Origin: an uncultured Kingella sp.
GTDB taxonomy: Bacteria; Pseudomonadota; Gammaproteobacteria; Burkholderiales; Neisseriaceae
Direction: 5' to 3'
NCBI GenBank assembly: GCA_916720425.1
Contig: CAKARD010000002.1
Location: 1 to 40,403, forward strand
DNA length: 40,403 nt
The translations under genes and the position numbers were made by a program. Shown here piece by piece: positions 1 to 8,343 of this stretch (its first letter is position 1; every line of letters starts with the position of its first letter). The notes under the pieces are model-generated. The model did no database searches, was not told the origin of the DNA, and saw only the letters and a list, made by a program, of their open reading frames with translations.

Positions 1-2
1 TT

Positions 3-1214
3 TTGAAAAACCAATTGTTAGGTTATTGGTTTAAAACATTACGCAATCGTCAACTCAAAGAACATCCCCATCCTTTAATTAATGAATTTTTAAGCAAAGA
101 GCAAAAAGGACGTCAGTTGGAAATTATTATTGCTTCGGGTTATTTATATGCCATCGCGCCCATGTTGGAATACAACGCCAATCCGTTTACCATACGCCGT
201 TTTTTGCTAGAAGAAAAGCTTTCTCCCAGTTCTTGGTTACTTAATGGTACAGTTTTACCTACGGGTTACTTGAGTGGTAAAAACGAACAAATAGAAGCGA
301 TATTCAAAAAGCAAATTGAATGCATAATTACCATAGAAGGTAATGTGCGCCGTTTAGTTATGGATTTTGTGGAACAATTAGACAACTATCACGAAAATGA
401 ATTATTACCCTTGTTATTTGCCCCTTTTGAAGTATCCGCCAAAGGGATGAAACAAGATGTATACCAACGTTTATACCAATACGAGCAACGACTCACCTTC
501 GGCGTTTTGCAACCTCTAGCTAACGCACTGCGTCATCTACCTAACAGTGAAGAAGAGTACGATTATTTATACGTAAGCACGCGCCAATTATTTGGCAATA
601 TCATTTCAGCATTCAAAGACTTTCAAGCCCAGCCTACGCTTTTTGGCAATGAGCAAGCCAGTTTATTGCTTGGCCATTTGGTTGCTTATGCCTCTTTTTT
701 AGAAAAGCGCCGTGCCGATATTTTCACTCCTATGGAAAATTTTACTTGGGCAGAAAATCACAAAAAATCGCGAATTTTAGACCAACACGCCCACGCCGTG
801 GCAAATGAATATTTGGATTCTTATTTGGCAAAAAAACGTGATGTACAAGCGCAACAAAACTTGGTGGATAAATCCGAAACCCTTTTTGATAAAATATTTA
901 AAAACAAGGTGCGTCAATTAGAAAAACTAGAAGAACTCAAAAAAAGGATGCGTCAAGTACAATATGAAGCACATAAAAAACTGTTTTATCTGCCCGATGA
1001 AGTCAAAGCGCAAACCATACACATGGAATTTGATACACTACTCATTACCGATGAAAAAATCCGCCATTATGCATTTCCCAATGGCGACAATGGCATTTCT
1101 GCTCTACCAGAAATCTTTTCTTTACCCGAAAATCGTTTGGATTTCGATATATTGGCATTTGCCCAACAAATGGGCTTGAGACAAGACAACGGAGATGAGA
1201 TCGCAGAAGACTAA
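3..1214 (+). CDS. Unrecognised cytoplasmic protein, probably cut at its 5' end by the window edge
   Basis: About 403 residues are visible. The reading frame is open to the edge and begins on a TTG with no visible ribosome binding site, so the true start is probably upstream. I do not recognise the family. There is no signal peptide or membrane segment. The protein looks largely helical and charged. Residues about 280-325 are rich in Lys, Glu and Gln with coiled-coil character (KSETLFDKIFKNKV, then EKLEELKKRMRQVQYE), and the tail is acidic. It ends 175 bp before rplM on the same strand, but the strong promoter in that gap argues that rplM-rpsI are transcribed independently. Base and codon use match the neighbours. 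Function unknown. Confidence 0.7.
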   Translation: MKNQLLGYWFKTLRNRQLKEHPHPLINEFLSKEQKGRQLEIIIASGYLYAIAPMLEYNANPFTIRRFLLEEKLSPSSWLLNGTVLPTGYLSGKNEQIEAIFKKQIECIITIEGNVRRLVMDFVEQLDNYHENELLPLLFAPFEVSAKGMKQDVYQRLYQYEQRLTFGVLQPLANALRHLPNSEEEYDYLYVSTRQLFGNIISAFKDFQAQPTLFGNEQASLLLGHLVAYASFLEKRRADIFTPMENFTWAENHKKSRILDQHAHAVANEYLDSYLAKKRDVQAQQNLVDKSETLFDKIFKNKVRQLEKLEELKKRMRQVQYEAHKKLFYLPDEVKAQTIHMEFDTLLITDEKIRHYAFPNGDNGISALPEIFSLPENRLDFDILAFAQQMGLRQDNGDEIAED

Positions 1215-1270
1215 AAAGTCCTCAAAGCTGCCGAAAAAGTTTTAACTAAACGCGTTTAAAGCCTATAACA

Positions 1271-1298
1271 CAGACAAAATAGAGCCTTTCTTTGTCTG
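1271..1298. repeat. Perfect 8-bp inverted repeat between the first gene and rplM
   Basis: CAGACAAA at 1271-1278 and TTTGTCTG at 1291-1298 are perfect reverse complements around a 12-nt loop. No T-run follows on either strand, so it is not a standard intrinsic terminator. It may be the 3' hairpin of the upstream transcript. Confidence 0.5.
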
Positions 1299-1319
1299 CG
1301 CAAAAACACAAGTTTATCA

Positions 1320-1348
1320 TTGACAATTAAGCATAAAATCTCTAGAAT
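1320..1348 (+). promoter_or_regulatory. Sigma-70 promoter of rplM-rpsI
   Basis: TTGACA (1320-1325), a 17-bp spacer and TAGAAT (1343-1348) form an almost consensus housekeeping promoter about 40 bp before the rplM start. Such strength suits a ribosomal protein operon. Confidence 0.85.
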
Positions 1349-1388
1349 GTTCGGTTTATTTTATTAAATTATTTATTTGGATAATCTT

Positions 1389-1820
1389 ATGAAAACCTTT
1401 TCAGCGAAGCCGCATGAAGTGCAACGCGAATGGTTTGTTATTGACGCAGAAAACAAAGTTTTAGGTCGTCTTGCAGCCGAAATCGCTAGTCGCTTACGTG
1501 GCAAACATAAGCCAGAATATACCCCACATGTAGATACAGGTGATTATATTATTGTTATTAATGCCGATAAATTACGTGTTACAGGTGCAAAAAACGAAGA
1601 TAAAATTTACTATCGCCATTCAGGTTATGCAGGTGGTATTTATCAACGTACTTTCCGCGAAATGCAAGAAAAGTTTCCTGGTCGCGCTTTAGAGCAAGCC
1701 GTAAAAGGCATGTTGCCCAAGGGTCCTTTGGGATACGCTATGATTAAAAAACTCAAAGTTTATGCAGGCACGGAACATCAACATGCCGCACAACAACCTA
1801 AAGTTTTGGATATTAAATAA
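1389..1820 (+). CDS. rplM: 50S ribosomal protein L13
   Basis: 143 residues, the normal L13 length. L13 is an early-assembling large-subunit protein that binds 23S rRNA. Recognisable stretches include WFVIDAENKVLGRLAAEIASRL near the N-terminus, YYRHSGYAGGI in the middle and KGMLPKGPLGYAMIKKLKVY toward the C-terminus. The ATG at 1389 is chosen because GGA lies about 7 nt before it and MKTFSAKPHEV is the usual start; the upstream in-frame TTG at 1377 overlaps that binding site. rpsI follows 11 bp later in the conserved rplM-rpsI operon. Confidence 0.97.
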   Translation: MKTFSAKPHEVQREWFVIDAENKVLGRLAAEIASRLRGKHKPEYTPHVDTGDYIIVINADKLRVTGAKNEDKIYYRHSGYAGGIYQRTFREMQEKFPGRALEQAVKGMLPKGPLGYAMIKKLKVYAGTEHQHAAQQPKVLDIK

Positions 1821-1831
1821 GGACAACAGGC

Positions 1832-2224
1832 ATGAATGGTAAATATTACTACGGCACAGGTCGCCGCAAAAGCTCAGTAGCGCGCGTATTCTTGCAAAAA
1901 GGCACAGGTCAAATTATTGTAAACGGTCGCCCTGTTGATGAATTTTTCTCACGCGAAACCAGTCGCATGGTGGTGCGCCAACCTTTAGTTTTAACTGAAA
2001 ATGTAGAAGCATTTGATATTAAAATTAATGTTGTAGGCGGCGGTGAAACAGGTCAATCTGGAGCAATCCGTCATGGTATTACTCGTGCCTTGATTGATTA
2101 TGATGCTGCATTAAAACCTGCACTTTCTGCTGCAGGTTATGTAACACGCGATGCACGTGAAGTAGAACGTAAAAAATATGGTTTACGCAAAGCACGTCGT
2201 GCAAAACAATTCTCAAAACGCTAA
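1832..2224 (+). CDS. rpsI: 30S ribosomal protein S9
   Basis: 130 residues, full length for S9, a small-subunit protein whose C-terminal tail reaches the P-site tRNA. The start YYYGTGRRKSSVARVFL, the central GQSGAIRHGITRAL and the basic end KKYGLRKARRAKQFSKR are diagnostic. It lies 11 bp after rplM, with AGGACAACAGGC upstream of the ATG supplying the binding site. A strong terminator immediately after the stop closes the two-gene operon. Confidence 0.98.
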   Translation: MNGKYYYGTGRRKSSVARVFLQKGTGQIIVNGRPVDEFFSRETSRMVVRQPLVLTENVEAFDIKINVVGGGETGQSGAIRHGITRALIDYDAALKPALSAAGYVTRDAREVERKKYGLRKARRAKQFSKR

Positions 2225-2231
2225 TCTTACC

Positions 2232-2264
2232 AAAAAGACACACGCTTTATTGTGTGTCTTTTTT
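2232..2264. terminator. Bidirectional terminator between rpsI and the DUF1275 gene
   Basis: GACACAC (2237-2243) pairs with GTGTGTC (2252-2258) around an 8-nt loop, flanked by five A on the left and a run of T on the right. It therefore has a U-tract on both strands and can end both convergent transcripts. Confidence 0.9.
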
Positions 2265-2275
2265 TAGTGTCTTCT

Positions 2276-3139
2276 TTATTCTCTCTTCCCTTGTTCTCTT
2301 TCAGCTTGACGGCGGATGCGTTTACGCTGACGAATTTTTTGAATCAACCACCACTTAAGCCTTACTTTAACATCATAACCAACACTACCTATACCAAATA
2401 TAAATAACATCATAGCAATCGGTACGGTAAAATAAAAACCCACTTTACTATACAAATATGTCCCCACCACACCACCAATGACAAAGTTATTAATCATACC
2501 TAATAATAACCACATTTTTGGAAAATTAGGTTTGAGTTCAGGAATAATGGCACTTTTGACTCTTATATAATAAAAAACTCGTGATAGTTCTACCCCTAAA
2601 TCGGTCGCAGAACCCGTCATATGCGTAGAACGAATGGCACTGCCTGATAATACACTGGTGACTGTATTGTGCATACCCATAATAAAACACAATAGAATTA
2701 ATGTTGGTAATATCCCAATGCTGGCAATATTCATCCCAAATAATGCAAAAATCATTAACCAAAATGCTTCCACCCACATTGCTAAACCATAACAACTGCG
2801 AAAATGATGGCGTTTTCCCCACAAAATGGTAAAGTTGGCACAGGCTGCCCCAAAGATAAAACACCACACTCCGACCAATGCCCAAAATGCATTTTGCCAT
2901 TCACCCATAAAAATGCTGTCTGCCACACGTGATAATGCACCAGTAATATGCGATGTATAACTGGCTACTACAAAAAAACCTGCTGCATTAATCGCTCCTG
3001 CTGAAAATGCCATCATATAACCCAAACGACGAAAACGCGCATCAGTAATTGTATTATCATGTAGATAAGGTTTATCCGCTTGCCAAAATGGATGATGTAT
3101 AAATTTACGATTAGGACGATTAGACAGATGCTTAGACAT
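2276..3139 (-). CDS. DUF1275 (YoaK-like) integral membrane protein
   Basis: 287 residues with about six hydrophobic segments after a basic N-terminal region of about 40 residues. Family-typical stretches are GAINAAGFFVVASYTSHITGA and the Gly/Thr/Ser-rich GMHNTVTSVLSGSAIRSTHM followed by TGSATDLG. The function of the family is not established; transport has been suggested. The C-terminal 30 residues are very basic (IRQRKRIRRQAEREQGKRE) and should face the cytoplasm. The assigned ATG has no Shine-Dalgarno sequence (a pyrimidine run precedes it), and an extended -10 lies only about 17 bp upstream, so the leader may be very short. It is convergent with rpsI and divergent from accD. Confidence 0.85.
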   Translation of the reverse strand: MSKHLSNRPNRKFIHHPFWQADKPYLHDNTITDARFRRLGYMMAFSAGAINAAGFFVVASYTSHITGALSRVADSIFMGEWQNAFWALVGVWCFIFGAACANFTILWGKRHHFRSCYGLAMWVEAFWLMIFALFGMNIASIGILPTLILLCFIMGMHNTVTSVLSGSAIRSTHMTGSATDLGVELSRVFYYIRVKSAIIPELKPNFPKMWLLLGMINNFVIGGVVGTYLYSKVGFYFTVPIAMMLFIFGIGSVGYDVKVRLKWWLIQKIRQRKRIRRQAEREQGKRE

Positions 3140-3155
3140 GGTTAAAAAAAGGATA

Positions 3156-3164
3156 ATTATAACA
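3156..3164 (-). promoter_or_regulatory. Extended -10 promoter of the DUF1275 gene
   Basis: Read on the minus strand this is TGT-TATAAT, a perfect -10 with the TGN extension and no good -35. Transcription would start near 3150, about 10 nt before the ATG at 3139. Confidence 0.5.
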
Positions 3165-3289
3165 AATCATACTATTTTTCTGTTATGAAGGTTGGATTAT
3201 ATGAATAATCAATCAGTTTCACATTGCCAAAAAGCCATATTCAGGCTTATCATCTCATACCAAATGAACACGCAAAGTAAGGAAAATTC

Positions 3290-4150
3290 ATGAGCTGGTT
3301 AGATAAAATCCTACCCCCAAAAATCAAAAAATCAGATAAATCTTCTGCCGTTCCTGAGGGACTGTGGCGCAAATGCTCATCATGCGGAGAAACACAATAT
3401 GCCACAGACATTGCTGCTAATTTACAAGTCTGCCCAAAATGTGGTCATCATGAATCACTGGGCGCACGGGAAAGACTTAATATTTTATTAGACGAAGAAG
3501 GACGCGAAGAAATCGCGGCAAATATCAAACCTACTGATATACTCAAATTTAAAGACAGCAAAAAATATCCTGATAGATTATCCACTGCACGTAAAGCAAC
3601 AGGTGAAGATGATGCCATAGTGGTAATGAAAGGCACATTACACGGTTTGCCCATAGTGATTGCCACATTTGAATTTCGCTTTATTGGTGGTTCTATGGGA
3701 TCTGTAGTAGGAGAACGCTTCGTAGAAGGCGTGCGTACAGCAGTGGAAAACAACTGCTCATTTATTTGTATAGCTGCATCGGGAGGCGCACGTATGCAAG
3801 AGGGTCTAAATTCATTGATGCAAATGACTAAAACCAGCGCCTCCTTGCATTTACTTAGTGAAAAAAAATTACCATTTATTTCTGTTTTAACCGATCCAAC
3901 CATGGGAGGGGTATCGGCAAGTTTTGCCTTTTTGGGAGATGTGGTCTTAGCCGAACCCAATGCATTAATCGGGTTTGCAGGTCCACGTGTGATTGAACAA
4001 ACTGTACGTGAAACTTTACCTGAAGGCTTTCAACGTGCGGAATTTCTACTAGAAAAAGGGGCCATTGATCAAATTATTGATCGTCGCCAAATGAAACAGC
4101 GTATTGCCGATTTAATTACACTATTACGAAACGAAAACGTTATGGCATAA
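3290..4150 (+). CDS. accD: Acetyl-CoA carboxylase, carboxyltransferase beta subunit
   Basis: 286 residues, normal for AccD. With AccA it transfers the carboxyl group from carboxybiotin to acetyl-CoA, making malonyl-CoA, the committed step of fatty-acid synthesis. The N-terminal zinc ribbon is intact: Cys29, Cys32, Cys48 and Cys51 (CSSC and CPKC). The crotonase-like carboxyltransferase domain carries GGSMGSVVGERF, ASGGARMQEG, PTMGGVSASFA and IGFAGPRVIEQT. AAGGAAAATTC before the ATG fixes the start. The gene stands alone, closed by a 15-bp-stem terminator. It supplies malonyl units also needed by the ketosynthase system further right in the window. Confidence 0.97.
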   Translation: MSWLDKILPPKIKKSDKSSAVPEGLWRKCSSCGETQYATDIAANLQVCPKCGHHESLGARERLNILLDEEGREEIAANIKPTDILKFKDSKKYPDRLSTARKATGEDDAIVVMKGTLHGLPIVIATFEFRFIGGSMGSVVGERFVEGVRTAVENNCSFICIAASGGARMQEGLNSLMQMTKTSASLHLLSEKKLPFISVLTDPTMGGVSASFAFLGDVVLAEPNALIGFAGPRVIEQTVRETLPEGFQRAEFLLEKGAIDQIIDRRQMKQRIADLITLLRNENVMA

Positions 4151-4152
4151 GA

Positions 4153-4185
4153 AAAGCCCATATTCATATAATGAATATGGGCTTT
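4153..4185. terminator. Long hairpin between accD and the convergent binding-protein gene
   Basis: A 15-bp perfect stem (4153-4167 with 4171-4185) and a 3-nt loop, ending in CTTT on the plus strand and in the same sequence on the minus strand. The U-tract is short, but the position between convergent genes supports a bidirectional terminator. Confidence 0.8.
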
Positions 4186-4197
4186 AAGTGAAACTGA

Positions 4198-5019
4198 TTA
4201 TTTCATCGGATACCATTTTTTGATAATTTTATCATAGGTCCCATCCGCTTTAATATCTTCCAAGCCTTTATCTAATTTAGCTTTTAATTCAGTATTACCT
4301 TTTTTCATAACCCAAGAAAAAGCAACTTTTCCTGATTTTTCATCTACTAATGTGTAATATTCAGAGCCACTTTGCAAGAAATAGGTATTTAATACGCTAT
4401 CTACATCATAAACACCTTCTGCTGTCCCCATATTGACGGCATTCACCCCCAAATGCACGGTTTTGACTGTTTCTATTTTGTCGGTAATGCCTGATGCAAG
4501 CAGTTGTTTTTCCGCCAAACTGTCTTGTTGTGCAGCAACAGTTTTGCCTTGCAAATCCGTTAGGCTTCTATATTGGGTTTTGTTTTTATTCAACAATACC
4601 ACCCAAGAGCCTTCCAAATAAGGCTGTGAAAAAGTGTATTTTTCTTCACGTTCAGAGGTAACATTGATCCCTGTTGCAACAATATCAGCTTGTCCATTAT
4701 TGACCGTATCTAAGAGTCCAGTCATTTCATGCGGAATAAAGCGCAAAGCAAAACCCTCACGCTGTGCAATTGCATTGAGCAAATCAATATCTAAACCAAT
4801 CATTTCACCTTTTTCTCCTCGTATTGAAAATGGAGGATAAGAAGGCTGACCCACGACAATATATTGTTCACCTGTAGTGTGTGCACTGGCTATTTGTGCT
4901 TCAGAATTAACAGGTTCTGTGTTTTGTGTACTATAACTATGACTTGTACTCGCATTGTTACATGCCGCTAAAAAAAGTATAGGAATGGTTGTCAAGAATT
5001 TATGTAAAACCATGTTCAC
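4198..5019 (-). CDS. Amino-acid-type ABC transporter substrate-binding lipoprotein
   Basis: 273 residues. A signal peptide ends in the lipobox LAAC (Cys20), so it is a lipoprotein exposed to the periplasm. The mature part is a family 3 solute-binding protein: PSYPPFSIRGEKGEMIGLDID opens lobe 1, followed by GQADIVATGINVTSEREEKYTFSQPY, then LQGKTVAAQQDSLAE. Polar amino acids are the likely ligands but the substrate cannot be read from sequence. The GTG at 5019 is preferred because AAGGA sits 8 nt upstream; the ATG two codons later is 14 nt away. No permease or ATPase gene is adjacent. A PotD/PotF-like binding protein lies upstream on the same strand. Confidence 0.85.
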   Translation of the reverse strand: MNMVLHKFLTTIPILFLAACNNASTSHSYSTQNTEPVNSEAQIASAHTTGEQYIVVGQPSYPPFSIRGEKGEMIGLDIDLLNAIAQREGFALRFIPHEMTGLLDTVNNGQADIVATGINVTSEREEKYTFSQPYLEGSWVVLLNKNKTQYRSLTDLQGKTVAAQQDSLAEKQLLASGITDKIETVKTVHLGVNAVNMGTAEGVYDVDSVLNTYFLQSGSEYYTLVDEKSGKVAFSWVMKKGNTELKAKLDKGLEDIKADGTYDKIIKKWYPMK

Positions 5020-5046
5020 AGAGTATTTCCTTCATTAAAAGAAATG

Positions 5047-5076
5047 AAGTAGATTAAGCCATTGCTCAATCTACTT
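5047..5076 (-). terminator. Hairpin between the two binding-protein genes
   Basis: AAGTAGATT (5047-5055) pairs with AATCTACTT (5068-5076), with a smaller inner AGC/GCT stem. On the minus strand it follows the stop of the PotD/PotF-like gene and is followed by TTCATTTC, a weak U-tract. It probably ends or attenuates that transcript. Confidence 0.55.
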
Positions 5077-5083
5077 TGTAAAT

Positions 5084-6241
5084 TTATTTACCCATTTTTA
5101 ATTTTTGCCACAATGTCGTGGTTTGTTTTTTAGCAGCATCGGACATTTGCGGCATCACAAAACCATTTTCCATATCTTCTGTTGTAGGAAAAATAGAACG
5201 GGTTGCCACTAATGCGGGGCTCATTTTCTCACGCGCAGGCAAACTAGCAGGTGCAAAGGTTACAGCATTACCATTTTTTGCAGCCACTTCTGGATCCAGC
5301 GTGTAGTTAATGTATTTATGTGCATTTAATACATTTTTAGCATCTTTAGGAATCACCCAAGATTCCACCCAAAAACCCATGCCTTTGGGTGTCAGTACTT
5401 CAATACCAACATTACTTTTTACTTCTTCAGAGCGTGCTTTAGCTAAATTTAAATCGCCACCATTTCCCGCTACTAAACAAATTTCACCACGTGCCAAACT
5501 ATCGATATAAGATGCACTAAACTGTTTTACATCAGGACGAATTGCTTGTAGCACTTTTGCGGCTTCTTCAATATCAGCAGGATTGGTGCCTTTGGGATCT
5601 TTGCCAATATAATTTAATACGATTGGGAACATTTCGCTGGGTGTATCCCACAATGCCACCCCGCAAGATTTGAGTTTATGGGTATATTCAGGTTTAAACA
5701 TCAAATCCCAAGCATTTTCAGGCAATTTTCCACCCAATAATTCTTTACCTTTAGCTGTGATGGCAATAGTATTGACACCTGAAAAATAAGGAACGGCATA
5801 TTCATTACCAGGATCTGCTTGCGCTAATAATTTTAGCAAAGCGGGATCAATATTTTTATAATTGGGGATTAAGTCTTTATTGACTTTCTGATAAGCACCT
5901 GCTTGAATTTGGCGAGGTAAAAATGCAATCCCTGGCACGCCCAAATCATAGCCTGATTTACCTGTTAGCATTTTTGCTTCTAGGGTTTCATTATTTTCAT
6001 ACAAGTCGTAAGTCAAATTTAAATTATTGGCTTTTTTAAAATCTTCAACAGTGCTTTCATCTACATAATTGGACCAGTTATAAATATTTAATGCATCTGT
6101 TTTAGGCAAATCTGCTGCAGCGACAGGCACAGCAGATGCTGCATGACTACTTGGAGCAGTTGTTGATTGTTTCTCACCAGATTGACCACCACAGGCTGTC
6201 AAAACCATTAAAACAATAGTGCTTAACAGTGTTCTTTTCAT
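5084..6241 (-). CDS. Spermidine/putrescine-type substrate-binding lipoprotein (PotD/PotF family)
   Basis: 385 residues. The signal peptide ends in the lipobox LTAC (Cys17) and is followed by a Ser/Ala-rich linker of about 30 residues, indicating a lipid-anchored periplasmic protein. The mature domain begins LNIYNWSNYVDESTVEDFKK, the signature start of polyamine-binding proteins, and continues with YDLGVPGIAFLPRQIQAGAYQKV and WDLMFKPEY. Polyamine uptake is the likely role by family; the exact polyamine is not decided. GAGAAG and AAGAG before the ATG supply the binding site. No PotABC genes are nearby, so it must work with a transporter encoded elsewhere. It is divergent from minC. Confidence 0.88.
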   Translation of the reverse strand: MKRTLLSTIVLMVLTACGGQSGEKQSTTAPSSHAASAVPVAAADLPKTDALNIYNWSNYVDESTVEDFKKANNLNLTYDLYENNETLEAKMLTGKSGYDLGVPGIAFLPRQIQAGAYQKVNKDLIPNYKNIDPALLKLLAQADPGNEYAVPYFSGVNTIAITAKGKELLGGKLPENAWDLMFKPEYTHKLKSCGVALWDTPSEMFPIVLNYIGKDPKGTNPADIEEAAKVLQAIRPDVKQFSASYIDSLARGEICLVAGNGGDLNLAKARSEEVKSNVGIEVLTPKGMGFWVESWVIPKDAKNVLNAHKYINYTLDPEVAAKNGNAVTFAPASLPAREKMSPALVATRSIFPTTEDMENGFVMPQMSDAAKKQTTTLWQKLKMGK

Positions 6242-6369
6242 GCTCTTATCTTCTCTTTAAATATAAGTTAAAAATAATCACAAATTGTAAAATGATTGTT
6301 TTTAAAAATCAATTATTTTCTATATACTGCACCCAAATTAAAACATCTCTGTTTTATTGTTTTTTTTGA

Positions 6370-6398
6370 TTGAATAAAGGATAAAACAAAGGTAAAAT
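6370..6398 (+). promoter_or_regulatory. Promoter of the minCDE-oxyR operon
   Basis: TTGAAT (6370-6375), a 17-bp spacer and TAAAAT (6393-6398), about 35 bp before the minC ATG. Spacing is ideal and both hexamers match at four or five positions. Confidence 0.65.
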
Positions 6399-6433
6399 CT
6401 ATCGAATCATTAAATAAAACAATCACCCTATCC

Positions 6434-7207
6434 ATGAAACCTGTTTTTGAGCTGAAATCTTCTCGCTTAGACGCATTCCACATTCGCCTACATTCGGCAA
6501 AATTAGATGAGATAGAGGCATTATTAAAAGAAAAAGCCGAAAAATTTAAATTGCTCAATAGTAAGCCATTTATTTTGGACGTTTCGGCAATAAAATCACT
6601 TCAAGGTGTATTATTACACAATATCGTTACCTTATTTAAACAGCATAACTTTCATATTATTGCCTTGTGTCATCAAAAAAAAGATTGGTCTCAATACGCC
6701 CAAGAAGCAGGAATATTATGGTTATCCAATAGCAAAAATACTGAAAAAGAAACCGAACAATCAGAAGATGAAACCGTAATGAGCAAAGAAACTCAACCTT
6801 TAATTACGGACTCTGTCGAAGAACCCCAACCTTCTGATTTTCAATCCATAACTCAGATTTTAACACGCCCCACCTTGGTGATTAGTACCCCCATACGAAC
6901 AGGACAACAAGTTTATGCTGAGCAATCCGATTTAATCGTATTAGGTATGGTCAGCGAAGGAGCAGAAGTCATCGCAGATGGCAATATTCATATTTATGCC
7001 CCTATGCGCGGTCGAGCCTTGGCGGGAGAATCAGGCGATAAAAATGCACGAATTTTTATCCAATCCATGCAGGCAGAATTGGTTTCTATTGCAGGTATTT
7101 ATCGTGTATTAGAACAAAATCTTCCACCTTCCTTGCATAAACAAGCAGTGCAAATTGAATTACAAGATGGTGATCGTCTTGTCATCAGTGCGATTAATGC
7201 GCAATAA
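6434..7207 (+). CDS. minC: Septum site-determining protein MinC
   Basis: 257 residues. MinC inhibits FtsZ polymerisation and is carried by MinD to the cell poles, so that division occurs at midcell. The N-terminal domain (about 1-105, starting FELKSSRLDAFHIRL) is the FtsZ inhibitor. An acidic, poorly conserved linker (about 106-150) follows. The C-terminal beta-helix (from about 155) has the family pattern RTGQQVYAEQSDLIVLGMV, then GAEVIADGNIHIYAPMRGRALAGESGD and IFIQSMQAELVSIAGIYR, which binds MinD. It is the first gene of minC-minD-minE-oxyR, with its own promoter upstream. Confidence 0.96.
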   Translation: MKPVFELKSSRLDAFHIRLHSAKLDEIEALLKEKAEKFKLLNSKPFILDVSAIKSLQGVLLHNIVTLFKQHNFHIIALCHQKKDWSQYAQEAGILWLSNSKNTEKETEQSEDETVMSKETQPLITDSVEEPQPSDFQSITQILTRPTLVISTPIRTGQQVYAEQSDLIVLGMVSEGAEVIADGNIHIYAPMRGRALAGESGDKNARIFIQSMQAELVSIAGIYRVLEQNLPPSLHKQAVQIELQDGDRLVISAINAQ

Positions 7208-7236
7208 CCCATTTTTTATAGAAAGAGAGCGATTCA

Positions 7237-8046
7237 GTGTCAAGAATTATTGTTATTACTTCTGGTAAAGGTGGTGTGGGCAAAACCACTACTTCAGCAA
7301 GCATTGCCACAGGTTTGGCATTAAAAGGACATAAAACCTGTGTGATTGATTTTGACGTAGGCTTACGTAACTTAGATTTGATTATGGGCTGTGAGCGCCG
7401 TGTGGTATACGATTTGGTCAATGTGATTCAAGAAGAAGCAACGCTGAATCAAGCCCTCATCAAAGACAAACATTGCGATAATTTATTTATTTTACCCGCT
7501 TCACAAACACGTGACAAAGATGCATTAACCAAGGAGGGGGTAGGCAAAGTATTAAATGGTTTGAGTGAAATGGGTTTTGAGTTTATTGTATGTGATTCAC
7601 CCGCAGGCATTGAAACAGGCGCATTGATGGCATTATATTTTGCCGATGAAGCCATTGTGACCACCAATCCAGAAGTATCCAGCGTGCGTGATTCTGACCG
7701 TATTTTAGGCATTTTGCAAAGCAAATCACTCAAAGCTGAAATGGGACAAAATGTGAAGGAACACCTATTGATTACCCGTTATTCACCCGAACGTGTAGAA
7801 AAAGGTGAAATGCTTTCGGTAGACGACATCAAAGATATTTTGCGTATTCCTTTGCTGGGTGTGATTCCTGAATCGCAAAATGTATTACAAGCATCTAACT
7901 CAGGCTCACCCGTCATTCACCAAAATGATGCCATTGCCGCTCAAGCTTATCAAGACGTTGTCGCGCGATTATTGGGTGAAAACCGCGAAATGCGTTTTTT
8001 GGAAGCCGAAAAAAAAGGATTCCTAAAAAAATTATTTGGAGGCTAA
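7237..8046 (+). CDS. minD: Septum site-determining ATPase MinD
   Basis: 269 residues, standard length. MinD is a ParA-type ATPase that binds the membrane as an ATP dimer, recruits MinC and is released by MinE. The deviant Walker A motif GKGGVGKT has the signature Lys11 and catalytic Lys16. The switch segment VIDFDVGLRNLDLIMG is intact. The C-terminal amphipathic membrane-targeting helix (EKKGFLKKLFGG) is present. The start is a GTG with AGAGAG upstream, giving SRIIVITSGKGG as expected. It lies 29 bp after minC and 3 bp before minE. Confidence 0.98.
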   Translation: MSRIIVITSGKGGVGKTTTSASIATGLALKGHKTCVIDFDVGLRNLDLIMGCERRVVYDLVNVIQEEATLNQALIKDKHCDNLFILPASQTRDKDALTKEGVGKVLNGLSEMGFEFIVCDSPAGIETGALMALYFADEAIVTTNPEVSSVRDSDRILGILQSKSLKAEMGQNVKEHLLITRYSPERVEKGEMLSVDDIKDILRIPLLGVIPESQNVLQASNSGSPVIHQNDAIAAQAYQDVVARLLGENREMRFLEAEKKGFLKKLFGG

Positions 8047-8049
8047 ACC

Positions 8050-8343
8050 ATGTCGTTAATAGACAAACTGTTTGGCAAGAAAACAAAAACGGCTTCTGTG
8101 GCGCGTGATCGCTTGCAAATTATCATTACTCAAGAACGTGCTAATCGCAACAATGCTAATAATACACCCGATTATTTGCCCACCTTACAAAAAGAGCTGT
8201 TAGAAGTATTATCCAAATATGTCAAAATTGAACTGGAAGATATTAATATTGCACGTGAAGAACAAGACGGTGTAGAAATGTTGGCATTAAATATCACTTT
8301 ACCTGAACACAAACCTGAACCAGAAAAACAGGATAGGTCATGA
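8050..8343 (+). CDS. minE: Cell division topological specificity factor MinE
   Basis: 97 residues, slightly longer than the 88 of E. coli because of a charged C-terminal tail (EHKPEPEKQDRS). MinE stimulates MinD ATPase and confines the MinCD inhibitor to the poles. The N-terminal membrane-binding stretch SLIDKLFGKK is followed by the anti-MinCD segment ARDRLQIIITQERA, then the topological-specificity domain LPTLQKELLEVLSKYVKIELEDI. The stop codon overlaps the oxyR ATG (ATGA), showing translational coupling. Confidence 0.97.
   Translation: MSLIDKLFGKKTKTASVARDRLQIIITQERANRNNANNTPDYLPTLQKELLEVLSKYVKIELEDINIAREEQDGVEMLALNITLPEHKPEPEKQDRS

Noticed and set aside
3448..3960. 170-codon open frame on the minus strand inside accD
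   Set aside because: It is the antisense shadow of a clear AccD coding region, has no binding site and encodes a low-complexity Ser/Pro-rich peptide.
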